DNA from: Alphaproteobacteria bacterium
GTDB lineage: Bacteria > Pseudomonadota > Alphaproteobacteria > Rhizobiales > Xanthobacteraceae
Assembly (NCBI GenBank): GCA_016869215.1
Contig: VGEP01000005.1
Location: 109,437-173,436, forward strand
Direction: 5' to 3'
DNA length: 64,000 nt
Shown here piece by piece: positions 29,932 through 39,849 of the stretch. A program made the position numbers and the translations under genes. The notes under the pieces are model-generated. The model was given only the letters and a program-made list of their open reading frames with translations, ran no database searches and was not told the DNA's origin. Position 1 is the stretch's first letter, and every line of letters starts with the position of its first letter.

Positions 29932-30906
29932 ATGACCCGAATTCTGCCCCTGATCGCGGCCGGTGCCGCCCTGCTGATCGCGGCGCCCGCCCATGCCCAA
30001 GGTGCGGCGGACTATCCGAACAAGGCCGTCAAAGTCGTGGTCACCGTGCCTGCCGGCGGCGGCGTGGACACCGTCACCCGCATTATCACCGAGCGGCTGC
30101 GTCAGAAGCTCGGCCAGCCGTTCGTGATCGAGAACCGCGGCGGCGCCGGCGGCAATATCGCCGCCGAGTTCGTCTACAACTCGGAGCCCGACGGCTACAC
30201 GCTGATGGCCTCCCAGCCGGCCCCGATCACGACAAACGTCGTGCTCTACAAGAAGCTCAACTTCGACCCGACCAAGTTCGCGCCGGTCGCGTTGATGTCG
30301 TCGATCCCGAACACGCTGCTGGTCAAGAACGACCTTCCGGCCAAGACCGTGCAGGAGTTCATGGCCTACGTGAAGGCCAACCCGGGCAAGCTGAACTACG
30401 CGTCGCAGGGACCGGGCACGACCTCCCACCTGACGGCCGAACTGTTCAACAAGGTCGCCGGCACCAAGATGACGCACGTGCCCTACAAAGGCACGGGCCC
30501 CGCGCTGAACGATCTGGTCGCGGGCCATGTCGATCTGATCTTCATGCAGCTCGAATCGGCGTTGCGCCTGCACCAGGGCGGCAAGGCGCACATCCTCGCG
30601 GTGACCACCGAGAAGCGGATTTCCGCGCTGCCAAACATCCCCACCATGGCCGAAGCCGGTGTGAAGGACTTCGTGTCCGACACCTGGAACGCGATCAGCG
30701 CGCCTCCGGGCACGCCGGCGGCGATCGTCAACAAGCTCAACGCGGCGATCAACGAAGTGCTGAAAATGCCGGAAGTGGCGGAGCACTTCAAAAAGCTCAA
30801 TCTCGAGCCGGGCGGCGGCAGCCCGCAGGACATGGCGAAGGTGGTGAAGTCCGACACCGACCGCTGGGGCGCGGTGATCCGCGAGGCCAAGGTCCCGCAG
30901 ATCTGA
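29932..30906 (+). CDS. Bug/TctC-family substrate-binding protein
   Basis: Signal peptide; 'YPNKAVKVVVTVPAGGGVDTVTRIITERL', 'NRGGAGGNIAAEFV', 'LPNIPTMAEAGVKDF'. Confidence 0.93.
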   Translation: MTRILPLIAAGAALLIAAPAHAQGAADYPNKAVKVVVTVPAGGGVDTVTRIITERLRQKLGQPFVIENRGGAGGNIAAEFVYNSEPDGYTLMASQPAPITTNVVLYKKLNFDPTKFAPVALMSSIPNTLLVKNDLPAKTVQEFMAYVKANPGKLNYASQGPGTTSHLTAELFNKVAGTKMTHVPYKGTGPALNDLVAGHVDLIFMQLESALRLHQGGKAHILAVTTEKRISALPNIPTMAEAGVKDFVSDTWNAISAPPGTPAAIVNKLNAAINEVLKMPEVAEHFKKLNLEPGGGSPQDMAKVVKSDTDRWGAVIREAKVPQI

Positions 30907-30931
30907 GCCCGCCCAACCGGGTCCAAGCCGC

Positions 30932-30955
30932 GCGGCCGGGGACAGCCCCGGCCGC
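30932..30955 (+). terminator. Terminator-like hairpin after the Bug gene
   Basis: GCGGCCGGGG-ACAG-CCCCGGCCGC perfect 10-bp stem, then ttgcgttt. Confidence 0.6.
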
Positions 30956-31067
30956 TTGCGTTTCGCCCCCATGGCCGCCGCGGTGTATCGCCTGTGGACA
31001 CCGGGTCGCGTGAAACCGCGGCGACACCGGCGATCGCTTACAATCGCGCAACCGGCGCGAGCGAATC

Positions 31068-32360
31068 ATGGACGCGGTTTCCGACCATCGCAGCGATGCC
31101 GCCGAACGCGGCCAGTTCATCCCGGTCCGCAAGTCCGAGCTTCAGCATGCCCTGTCCGAAAGCGGCACGTGGCATGGCAAGCGCGAGCAGGCGGAGTTTT
31201 CGCAGCTGTGCCGGATGCTGGCCGCGGTCTTCCACTACGAATACTTCGACCGGCTCGAACGGCTGCGCGACTGCTACTTCTACTTCAATCCGGAGCACGA
31301 CGGCCACACCCGCTATGACGCCGCCGCGGTCGAGCGCGCCTACCGTGAGATGGTCGATGCGTTTCACGACGTCCTGAAGGGCGCCAACTTCGTCGAGGTG
31401 ACGCGCGAGTAGATCGAGCGCGCGCATCGGGAGCACGGCGTGGTGCGTATCGAGATTCATACGCCGCTCGACGAGTACCGCGAGGTGCGATTCTTCCGGC
31501 GTGGCCGGCGGCGGGAGACCGTCACGATCGAAGATTGGTATGGCTGGCGCAAGCGCAGCATCGAGACCGAGATCTACGACGACGTCGTTCTCCTGGTCAC
31601 GATGAAGAACGACGGCGATATGCCCGCCGCCACAGGCAAGCGAAAGCGCACGCCGCCGCGCAAAGTCCGGCCCGGCGCCGTGATGATCAAGTATTTTCGC
31701 AACATCGCCAGCGCCGACCTGAACGCGCTCTATCCCGACGTGCAAGTGGTCATGACGTTGCGCGACAAGCTCATCCTCGGCGTGCCTGCGCTGTTGGGCG
31801 GCATCCCGATCCTGCTGAAGCTCGCGTCGACCGTGACGGTGCTGTTCCTGGTCGCGGGCTTTTATCTCGGCATCAAGAGTGCGGTGCGCGAGGACGAGAT
31901 GGCCGCGGCACTTGCCGCGATCAGCGGCCTCGTGGCGCTCGGCGGCTTCATCGTTCGGCAGTGGGCCAAGTTTCAGCGCCAGTCGCTGATCTATCAGAAG
32001 CAGCTCGCGGACAATGTCTACTTCCGCAACGTCAACAACAACGCAGGGATCTTCGACTACATCATCGGCGCCGCCGAGGAGCAGGAATGCAAGGAGGCGT
32101 TCCTGGCCTATCGTTTCCTGCGCGCCGCGAACGGCGGCTGCACCGAGCAGGCGCTCGACCGGACGATCGAGGAATGGCTCCGGCGGACGTTCGAAGTCGA
32201 GGTCGATTTCGAATGCGACGATGCGCTCGCCAAGCTCGACCGCCTCGGCCTGCTGCGCCGCGATGGCGACTGCATTTCGGCGATTCCTCCGGGCGAGGCC
32301 CTGATCCAGCTCGACCGGCGCTGGGACGACTACTTTCAGTTCGCGGGCACCGCGCGCTGA
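31068..32360 (+). pseudogene. TMEM143/DUF3754-like membrane protein interrupted by one in-frame TAG (31410-31412)
   Basis: ORFs 31068..31412 and 31440..32360 share a frame; reading through the TAG gives ...ANFVEVTRE*IERAHREHGVVRIEIHTPLDEYREVRFFRRGRR..., with no other stop before 32360; two hydrophobic segments near 'LILGVPALLGGIPILLKLASTVTVLFLVAGFYLG'. Confidence 0.7.
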
Positions 32361-34660
32361 ACGGGGCTTGGCGCGCGACCCGTGACGCCCACCGCCCGCC
32401 CGATCGCCTCCTGCAACGCCTCGATGCGATAGGGCTTCAGCAGAATGGGAAAGTGCTCGCCGGCGGCCTTCTGCGCTGAATTGCTGTAGCCCGTGGTCAG
32501 AAGTACGGGAAGCGACGGGTACTCGGCGCGCAGCCTGCGCGCAAGCTGCATGCCGTCGAGTCCGCCCGGCATCACAATGTCCGACAGGACGAGATCGAAC
32601 CGTTCGCCCGACGCCAGCAGCGCCAGCGCGGGCTCGGACGCGTTTGCGTGCTGGACGCTGCATCCGATGCTCTCCAGCATCGCGGCCGCGGCCTCGGCCA
32701 CCTCCTTGTTGTCCTCGACCAACAGAACCTTGCGGACCGCCGGCGATTCGTCGGCGGATCTCTCCGCCTCGACGGCCGCATCCGCCGCCGCGCGCGGAAG
32801 GTAGAGCGTGACGGTCGTGCCGGCGCCGGGCGCGCTGTCGATCGTCACCGCGCCGCCGCATTGCTTGGCGAAGCCGTAGACTTGGCTCAACCCGAGTCCG
32901 GTGCCGCGGCCGATTTCCTTGGTGGTGAAGAACGGCTCGAACACGCGTTGCAGATGCTGCGGCAAAATGCCGGCTCCGGTATCGCGGATCGAAAGCGCGA
33001 CGAATTCGCCCGCCAGATGATCCGCCGTCGTCTCGCTGCCGCGCAGGACCGTCTGGCGCGCCGACACCACGACCCTGCCGCCCTCCGGCATCGCGTCGCG
33101 TGCGTTCAGAACGATATTGACCAGCGCCAGATCGAGATCATCGGCGTCGGCCTTCACCGGCCCGATGTCGGGCGGAACGTCCAATGCGATATCGACTTCT
33201 GCAGGCAGCGACGGCTTGATGAGGTCGACCACCTTGGGCAGGAACGGCCCGAGATCGATTGCCGTGGCCTTGACCAGGCGCCGGCGTGAGAACGCCAGCA
33301 GCTTTCGCGTCAGCGCCTCGCCACTGTGCGCGGCATGCTCGATGGCCGATATCTGGCGATCCACGCCCGCACCCGCGGCCTTGCGTTTGAGCAGCTCGAT
33401 ATTGCCGCCAATGACCATCAGCAGGTTGTTGAAGTCGTGCGCCACGCCGCCTGTGAGCTGGCCAAGCGCTTCCATCTTCTGGGTCTGACGCAGAACCTGT
33501 TCTGCCGACTCGCGCCGGTGAACCTCATCCTGCCATTGCTCGACCAGGCGCATTTCGTTGCGGGCCTGCCGCAATGCCATCCAGCCCACGAAAACGAGGC
33601 TCGCCGACGCGCCGAAGGCGAACAGCGCATACACCATGATATCGCCCATCAAGGCGCGGTACAGCGCGGACATCGACAGCCCGTAGCTGACGTAGACCGC
33701 AAAGTCGCCGACACGCTCGAGGGCGTGAATGCGCTCAATGCCGTCCAGTTCGCTCGACGTCGGATATTGCTTCTGACCGGAAACGATGGCCTTCATGAAT
33801 CCGCTGGCCGGAGAGAGCGACGCCGCCCCGCTCGAAATCGGCGGCTCGCGCGCGAGAATAGTCCCGTCGATGCGGGCCAACGTGACCGAGTTGCCCTGGA
33901 CCGAGGTAATGCCGCGATAGAAGCTGGTGAACTTTTCCAGCGACACGGCCACCACCACGATGCCGCCAAACCCGCCGTCCGGCGCCTCCAGCCGTCGTGC
34001 CACATGCAGCACCGGAACGCCGGTCACGCGCCCCACGACCGGCTCGCCGATATAAGTCCCGGTGCGGCCTTCCAATGCGGCCTTGAAATAGCTTCGGTCC
34101 GTCACGTTCACTTCGGGCGCGCCGGCAACAGGTTTGCGGCTCGACGTGTTGGCGACGAATCCTTTCGGGCTGACGACGAACGCAGAAGTCACCTGATCGT
34201 GCCGATCGGTGGTCCGCACGAACGCTTCATGCAGATCCTTCGACGCTTCGATCGCCTCCCAGCTCAGACCGCGAATCCGGTCGGCGATCTCGTCAAGGGC
34301 CAACTCATGCGTCTCGAAGACCTTGAGCGCGTGCTCGCGCAGGATCTGCGCCGTGCGCGACGCCTGCTCGATCGCCTGGCTGCGAATATCAAGCCACGCG
34401 TACCAGGATGCGGCCGCGAACACGGCAATCGGCACAATGACCGACGCAACCAGCAAAATCTTCAGCAGCCGGATGGCGCCGCCGATCGACTCGCCGCGCG
34501 GCAAGGCATCCGGCTCGGCGGCCGGCCGGACATGAGCACTGAGGCTGCCTTCTGCGCTCAATCGATTTCGCCCCCCTGGCATGGGCAGGCTGCGGCCGCC
34601 CATCGGCGGCCGACGGCCGCTGCAAACTTGGACGTCGCGAGTGCCGCCTTTGCGGTTCAA
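32336..34660 (-). CDS. Hybrid sensor histidine kinase with C-terminal receiver domain and N-terminal extracytoplasmic (Cache-like) sensor
   Basis: H-box 'LTGGVAHDFNNLLMVIGGNIE', N/G boxes 'GTGLGLSQVYGFAKQCGG', receiver 'VLLVEDNKEVAEAAA...LVLSDIVMPGGLDG'; N-terminal TM. Start uncertain. Confidence 0.92.
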   Translation of the reverse strand: MNRKGGTRDVQVCSGRRPPMGGRSLPMPGGRNRLSAEGSLSAHVRPAAEPDALPRGESIGGAIRLLKILLVASVIVPIAVFAAASWYAWLDIRSQAIEQASRTAQILREHALKVFETHELALDEIADRIRGLSWEAIEASKDLHEAFVRTTDRHDQVTSAFVVSPKGFVANTSSRKPVAGAPEVNVTDRSYFKAALEGRTGTYIGEPVVGRVTGVPVLHVARRLEAPDGGFGGIVVVAVSLEKFTSFYRGITSVQGNSVTLARIDGTILAREPPISSGAASLSPASGFMKAIVSGQKQYPTSSELDGIERIHALERVGDFAVYVSYGLSMSALYRALMGDIMVYALFAFGASASLVFVGWMALRQARNEMRLVEQWQDEVHRRESAEQVLRQTQKMEALGQLTGGVAHDFNNLLMVIGGNIELLKRKAAGAGVDRQISAIEHAAHSGEALTRKLLAFSRRRLVKATAIDLGPFLPKVVDLIKPSLPAEVDIALDVPPDIGPVKADADDLDLALVNIVLNARDAMPEGGRVVVSARQTVLRGSETTADHLAGEFVALSIRDTGAGILPQHLQRVFEPFFTTKEIGRGTGLGLSQVYGFAKQCGGAVTIDSAPGAGTTVTLYLPRAAADAAVEAERSADESPAVRKVLLVEDNKEVAEAAAAMLESIGCSVQHANASEPALALLASGERFDLVLSDIVMPGGLDGMQLARRLRAEYPSLPVLLTTGYSNSAQKAAGEHFPILLKPYRIEALQEAIGRAVGVTGRAPSPVQRAVPAN

Positions 34661-34968
34661 CGCCTCGCGATGTCATTTGGCGACGCGCATTGCGGACTTC
34701 GATCATGATCCAAATAGGGCCGCCGCGGACGAGCGGGACAGGCCTTATCCACAGATCGAAGGTGCCCAATGCACCGCCAAGCCTACGCAAATCAAGCCTG
34801 CGCATATAACGCGCAGCTATGGGCCGACTGTGTATCATGCGGGCTGGCCTGGTCGCCAACCAAAGTCATGGGTGGCCGGGGGAGAATGAAGGCGCCGGTG
34901 AAACTGCCGCCCGGCAATTGCAGCGGCACCGTGGTGCAAAGGTGCTGTAACCGGGGTTGGGGCGTACG

Positions 34969-35145
34969 ATGGGCTGGCTGGTCACGATCGGCATCGCCAC
35001 TGCGGTCATAATTTCTCTCTTCGTATTCCTGACGCTGGGAATGGCGGTTTCGGATTTTGCCGCGGGGAAGTTTCTCCTGGGCGAGGCCGTCGTCGTGGGA
35101 ATTGTCGCCGTTGCGGTGCACTGGTGGAGACGGAGGCAGAACTAA
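34969..35145 (+). CDS. Small hydrophobic hypothetical membrane protein
   Basis: MGWLVTIGIATAVIISLFVFLTLGMAVSDFAAGKFLLGEAVVVGIVAVAVHWWRRRQN, two TM-like segments and a basic C-terminus. Confidence 0.5.
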   Translation: MGWLVTIGIATAVIISLFVFLTLGMAVSDFAAGKFLLGEAVVVGIVAVAVHWWRRRQN

Positions 35146-35159
35146 TCTAGACTGACCTC

Positions 35160-36335
35160 ATGAACTTCGACCTCACCGACGAACAGAAGCTATTCGCCGA
35201 CAGCGTGCGGCGCTTCGCCCAGGACCGCCTCGCGAAAGATGCGCTCAAGCGGGCGCACGACCCGCATTTCCCGTTCGACGTCGCCAAAGCGATGAGTGCG
35301 CAGGGGCTGTTGGGCATCACCATCCCCGAGTCCGACGGCGGCCAGGGCGGCAGCCTGATGGACGCGGTAATCGCCATCGAGCAGATCGCGTCGGTCTGCC
35401 CGCGCAGCGCCGACGTGGTGCAATTCGGAAACTTCGGGCCGATCCGCACGTTTGCGGAGTACGGCAGCGACTATCAGAAGCAGACGTGGCTGAGCGAATG
35501 CCTCAAGGGCAACATCGTCATCAGCCTCGGCATGAGCGAGCCGGACGCGGGCTCCGCCGTCACCGATCTCAAGACCACGGCCAGGCCCGACGGCACGGGC
35601 TACGTCCTCAACGGCACCAAGGTGTTCTCGACCTTCAGCCCGGAAGCGGCGGTGTTCCTGATCTACGTGCGCTACGGGCCAGGCGTCGGCGGCATCGGCT
35701 CGGTGCTGGTCGAGCGCGGCGCGCCGGGCTTCACCATCGGCCCGCCGCAGGAGTTCATGAGCGGCGAGATCTGGAGCGAACTGCATTTCGAGAACTGCCG
35801 CATTCCGCCGGAGAACGTTCTTCTTGGACCCGGCGGCTTCAAGAAGCAGATGTCGGGCTTCAACGTCGAGCGGCTCGGCAACACCGCGCGCTCGCTCGCC
35901 TTCGGCCGCTACTGCTTCGAGCGCGCGCGCGAGCATGCCGGCGTGCGCGAGCAGTTCGGCCGGCCGCTTGCCGAATTCCAGGGCCTGCAATGGAAGTTCG
36001 CCGACATGGCGATCAAGCTGGAGAGCGCGCAGCTCCTGCTCTATCGCGCGGCGACCAACGCCGACAACGGTCTTCCCTCCGCCTACGAAACCGCAGTCGC
36101 CAAGGCGGCCTGCAACGAAACGGGCTTCGCGGTCGCGCACGAGGCGATGCAGGTCATGGGCGCGGCGGGCTATTCGAAGTCCTCGCTGGTCGAATACTGC
36201 ATGCGGCGCTGCCGCGGCTGGATGATCGCGGGCGGCTCGGTGGAGATGCTGAAGAACCGCATCGCCGAGCACGTGTTCGACCGACGGTTCGACCAGCGGC
36301 CGCCGAAGCCGAAATCGTCCGAGGCGGCGGAGTGA
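35160..36335 (+). CDS. Acyl-CoA dehydrogenase
   Basis: 'FDLTDEQKLFADSVRRFAQDRL', 'GMSEPDAGSAVTDLKTTA', 'AHEAMQVMGAAGYSK'. Confidence 0.93.
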   Translation: MNFDLTDEQKLFADSVRRFAQDRLAKDALKRAHDPHFPFDVAKAMSAQGLLGITIPESDGGQGGSLMDAVIAIEQIASVCPRSADVVQFGNFGPIRTFAEYGSDYQKQTWLSECLKGNIVISLGMSEPDAGSAVTDLKTTARPDGTGYVLNGTKVFSTFSPEAAVFLIYVRYGPGVGGIGSVLVERGAPGFTIGPPQEFMSGEIWSELHFENCRIPPENVLLGPGGFKKQMSGFNVERLGNTARSLAFGRYCFERAREHAGVREQFGRPLAEFQGLQWKFADMAIKLESAQLLLYRAATNADNGLPSAYETAVAKAACNETGFAVAHEAMQVMGAAGYSKSSLVEYCMRRCRGWMIAGGSVEMLKNRIAEHVFDRRFDQRPPKPKSSEAAE

Positions 36336-38386
36336 CCAAGCCGCTCGCGCAAGTTCTGCTCGCGCCGCAGTCGGTCGCGATCGTGGGCCAGTCGAACGAC
36401 GCCACCAAGACTGCGGGCCGGCCGCTGAAGTACCTGCGCCAGGCGGGCTTTGCCGGGCGCATCTATCCGATCAATCCGCGCCGCGACGAGGTGCTGGGCG
36501 AGAAAGCCTGGCCGTCGCTGAAGGACCTGCCGGAGCTTCCGGAACACGCCTACGTCGTCGCCTCGACCGACGCCACGATGGAAGCCATCGAGGAATGCGC
36601 CAGGCTCGGCGTGCCGGTCGTCACCGCGCTGGCCAACGGCTTCGGCGAAACCGGCGCGGAAGGCGTGGCGCGCGAGGCGCGCATCCGGCAATTGCTCAAG
36701 GACTCCGGAACGCGCCTCGTCGGCCCGTCGAGCCTCGGCGTGGTCGACCTGCGCCACAAGGCGCTGTTCACCGCCAACGCGGCGTTCGACGAGCCCGACC
36801 TGCCGGTGGGGCGCATCTTTGCGGCGTCGCACTCGGGCGGGATGATCGGCACGTTTCTCTCGCGCGGCAAGGCGCGCGGCATCGGCTTCGCGGGCCTCGT
36901 CTCGGTCGGCAACGAGGTCGATCTGTCGATCGGCGAGATCTGTGCCGCCGTGCTCGACGATCCCGGCATCGACGGCTACGTGCTGTTTCTTGAAACGCTG
37001 CGCAAGGCCGGCGCGCTGCGTGCCTTCGCGCTGGAGGCCGCAAAGCGCGGCAAGCCGATCCTGGCCTACAAGCTCGGCCGTTCGGCCGCCGCCCGCGAGC
37101 TTGCGGTTTCGCATACCGGCGCGCTCGCGGGCGAGGACGACGTCGCCGACATGTTCCTGAAAGAGTGCGGCATCGCGCGTGTCGAAACGCTGGAGGGGCT
37201 GATCGAGGGCTTCCCGCTGCTGGCGCGCGTACCGGCCCAGCCGAGTGGAAGCGTTACGCCCCGCGTCGCTGTGGTCACGACCACCGCCGGCGGCGCGACC
37301 ATGGTGGTCGATCCGCTCGCCTCGCGCGGCATCGCCATCGAGCCGCCGACGCCGCAGACGCTGGCGCTCATCAAGGAAGCGACCGGAGTCGAAGTCGCCC
37401 CCGCGCGCCTGATCGACCTGACGCTCGCCGGCGCACAGTACAAGGTGATGAAGGGCGCGCTCGATGTGCTGACCTCGGCGCCCGAGTTCGACCTGATCGT
37501 GGTCGTGGTCGGGTCGTCGGCGCGGTTCTATCCCGATCTCGCGGTCAAGCCGATTGTCGACAGCGCCAGCGCGGCAAAGCCCATCGCTGCGTTCCTCGTG
37601 CCTGAGGCGCCCGACGCGCTGGCGCGGCTCTCGGCGGCAGGCGTGCCGAATTTCCACACGCCGGAGGCCTGCGCCGACGCTGTCGCGGCGGCGCTCAAGC
37701 GGCGGGCGCCGCGCCAGATCGATGTCCGCCCGCGCACGGCCACGGGCGATGGCCGGATGCTCGACGAACTGGAGGCCTATGCGCTGCTCGATCAAGTGGG
37801 CGTGCCGCATGCGCCGTCGGTCGCGGTCGACGCCGGAGCGACGGCTGCGCCTGCCCTGCCCTGTCCCTATCCGGTCGCGGCCAAGGCGCTGTCGGCGGCC
37901 ATCGCGCACAAGTCCGACATGGGCGGCGTGATCCTCAACGTCGCCGACGGCGCGGCGCTGCTTGAAGCGGCCCGCAAGATTCGCCAGGCAACGAATGTGG
38001 ACCGCGTTCTGGTGCAGCCCATGACAAGGGGCCTCGGCGAAGTGCTGATCGGCTATCGCATCGATCCGGACGTGGGGCCGATCGTGATGCTCGCGGCCGG
38101 AGGCATTCTCGCGGAAATCCACCGCGACCGCAGTCTCAGACTCGCGCCGGCCGATCTGGGCGAAGCGCGCGCCATGATCGGCGAAGTCGCAGCGCTGAAG
38201 GCGCTCGCGGGCTATCGCGGCCGGCCGGCCGGCGATCTCGATGCCGTGGCGCACGCTCTTGTGGCGCTGTCGAAACTTGCCGTGCACGACGGCCCCGCCG
38301 TGGCCGAAGCCGAAGTCAATCCGTTGATCGTCATGCCAAAGGGCCAGGGCGCAATTGCCGTCGACGCGCTGGTGAAGCTTGCGTGA
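36332..38386 (+). CDS. Acetate--CoA ligase family protein (CoA-binding + succinyl-CoA-ligase-like + ATP-grasp)
   Basis: 'LLAPQSVAIVGQSNDATKTAGRPLKYLRQAGFAGRIYPINPRRDEVLG', 'SHSGGMIGTFLSRGKARGIGFAGLVSVGNEVDLS', ATP-grasp 'PVAAKALSAAIAHKSDMGGVILNVAD'. GTG start overlaps the preceding stop. Confidence 0.88.
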   Translation: MTKPLAQVLLAPQSVAIVGQSNDATKTAGRPLKYLRQAGFAGRIYPINPRRDEVLGEKAWPSLKDLPELPEHAYVVASTDATMEAIEECARLGVPVVTALANGFGETGAEGVAREARIRQLLKDSGTRLVGPSSLGVVDLRHKALFTANAAFDEPDLPVGRIFAASHSGGMIGTFLSRGKARGIGFAGLVSVGNEVDLSIGEICAAVLDDPGIDGYVLFLETLRKAGALRAFALEAAKRGKPILAYKLGRSAAARELAVSHTGALAGEDDVADMFLKECGIARVETLEGLIEGFPLLARVPAQPSGSVTPRVAVVTTTAGGATMVVDPLASRGIAIEPPTPQTLALIKEATGVEVAPARLIDLTLAGAQYKVMKGALDVLTSAPEFDLIVVVVGSSARFYPDLAVKPIVDSASAAKPIAAFLVPEAPDALARLSAAGVPNFHTPEACADAVAAALKRRAPRQIDVRPRTATGDGRMLDELEAYALLDQVGVPHAPSVAVDAGATAAPALPCPYPVAAKALSAAIAHKSDMGGVILNVADGAALLEAARKIRQATNVDRVLVQPMTRGLGEVLIGYRIDPDVGPIVMLAAGGILAEIHRDRSLRLAPADLGEARAMIGEVAALKALAGYRGRPAGDLDAVAHALVALSKLAVHDGPAVAEAEVNPLIVMPKGQGAIAVDALVKLA

Positions 38387-38396
38387 GAGGACCGAG

Positions 38397-39638
38397 ATGA
38401 TCGAACGCATCCCCGAACTCGTGAACGCCGACGCCGACCTCGTGCGGCGCGGCCGCTTTCTCAGCACCACCTTCATGCTGGGCATCGGCGAGCAGGGCTA
38501 TCTGGTGAAGATCATCGAGGGCCGCATCGTTTCGGTGACGCCGGGTCCGTTCGTCACGCCAAATTTCAGCTTCGCGCTGCGCGCGCCGCGCGACGAATGG
38601 GAGCAGTTCTGGAAACCGCTGCCGGCGCCGGGCTTCAACGACATCTTCGCGCTGTTCAAGCGCGGCAAGCTCACCATCGAGGGCGACCTGCGCCCGTTCA
38701 TGGCGAACCTCCTTTACATCAAGGACGTGCTCGCTGCGCCGCGCAAGCTCGCGCAGGGCGGCGGCGCGTCTACGCCGAAGCCTGTCGCTCCCGCACGCCC
38801 GCAGTTCGAACCCATTGTGGGGCGCTATCTCAACTTCAACCTGCTCGGCCGCCCGCACCGGCTCTACATCGAGGAGGCCGGCCAGGGCATCCCGCTACTC
38901 TGCCTGCACACCGCGGGCTCCGATGGCCGGCAATATCGCGGGCTGATGAACGACGAGCGCGTGACGAAGAACTTCCGCGTGATCGCCTTCGATATGCCGT
39001 GGCACGGCAAGTCGTCGCCACCGGAGGGCTACCAGAACGAGGAGTACAAGCTCACCTCGCGCGACTACATCCGCATGATCCTGGACGTGTCCGACGCACT
39101 CGCGCTCGACAAGCCCGTGGTGATGGGCTGCTCGATCGGCGGGCGTATTGTGCTCTATCTCGCGCACGAGCACGCCAGCCGCTTCCGCGCCATCGTCGGC
39201 CTGGAAAGCGCGGCGCATGTCGCACCCTACTACGACGTCGAATGGCTGCATCGGCCCGACGTGCACGGCGGCGAGGTGTCGACCGGCGTCGTATCCGGAC
39301 TCGTGGCACCGACCGCGCCGGACCATCATCGCTGGGAGACGCTCTGGCACTACCTGCAAAGCGGCCCCGGCGTGTTCAAGGGCGATCTCTATTTCTACAA
39401 GGTCGATGGCGACATTCGCGGCAAGGTCGGCGAGATCGACGGCAGAAAGTCGAATCTGTATCTGCTGACCGGCGAATACGACTATTCCTGCACCACCGAA
39501 GGCACGCTCGACATCGCCAGGCGCACCGGCGCGGAAGCCGTCATCATGAAGGGCCTCGGCCATTTCCCGATGAGCGAGGACCCGCCGAAGTTCATCGAAT
39601 ATCTGCTCCCGGTGCTGGAGAAGATCAAGGCGAAGTGA
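38397..39638 (+). CDS. Alpha/beta hydrolase with N-terminal SCP2-like extension
   Basis: C-terminal 'LCLHTAGSDGRQYRGL...VMGCSIGGRIVLYLAHEH' hydrolase; N-terminal ~120 aa 'VKIIEGRIVSVTPGPFVTPNFSFALRAPRDEW...LFKRGKLTIEGDLRPFMANLLYIKDV' resembles sterol-carrier-protein-2 folds. Confidence 0.78.
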   Translation: MIERIPELVNADADLVRRGRFLSTTFMLGIGEQGYLVKIIEGRIVSVTPGPFVTPNFSFALRAPRDEWEQFWKPLPAPGFNDIFALFKRGKLTIEGDLRPFMANLLYIKDVLAAPRKLAQGGGASTPKPVAPARPQFEPIVGRYLNFNLLGRPHRLYIEEAGQGIPLLCLHTAGSDGRQYRGLMNDERVTKNFRVIAFDMPWHGKSSPPEGYQNEEYKLTSRDYIRMILDVSDALALDKPVVMGCSIGGRIVLYLAHEHASRFRAIVGLESAAHVAPYYDVEWLHRPDVHGGEVSTGVVSGLVAPTAPDHHRWETLWHYLQSGPGVFKGDLYFYKVDGDIRGKVGEIDGRKSNLYLLTGEYDYSCTTEGTLDIARRTGAEAVIMKGLGHFPMSEDPPKFIEYLLPVLEKIKAK

Positions 39639-39660
39639 GTTGCCCTGACTCGCAACGCGC

Positions 39661-39801
39661 ACACTTCACCTTCCCCTGGAGGGGGAGAGTCGGCGAGCGA
39701 AGCGAGCCGGGGTGGGGTGAAGCGGCAAACGAAACATCACCCCACCCCGACCGCCGTCGCTGCGCCCTGGCAGTCCACCCTCCCCCCAGGGGAGGGTGAC
39801 C
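39661..39801. repeat. Intergenic palindromic repeat, family A copy 1
   Basis: cttcccctggagggggagagtcggcgagcgaagcgagccggggtggggtga ... tcaccccacccc ... ccctccccccaggggagggtga; shares modules with 42417 and 56382. Confidence 0.75.
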
Positions 39802-39849
39802 GAGTCTGCGGCATCGGTGTAATGTCCTCGCACGTCCGGAGCACCCCCA

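Noticed and set aside
34661-34968. Possible small Cys-containing ORFs upstream of the histidine kinase
   Set aside because: MHRQAYANQACAYNAQLWADCVSCGLAW... is tempting but lacks any supporting homology or coding signature.
36170-38485. 771-aa minus-strand ORF opposite the acetate-CoA ligase
   Set aside because: Shadow ORF; the plus strand carries clear ACAD and ATP-grasp motifs.
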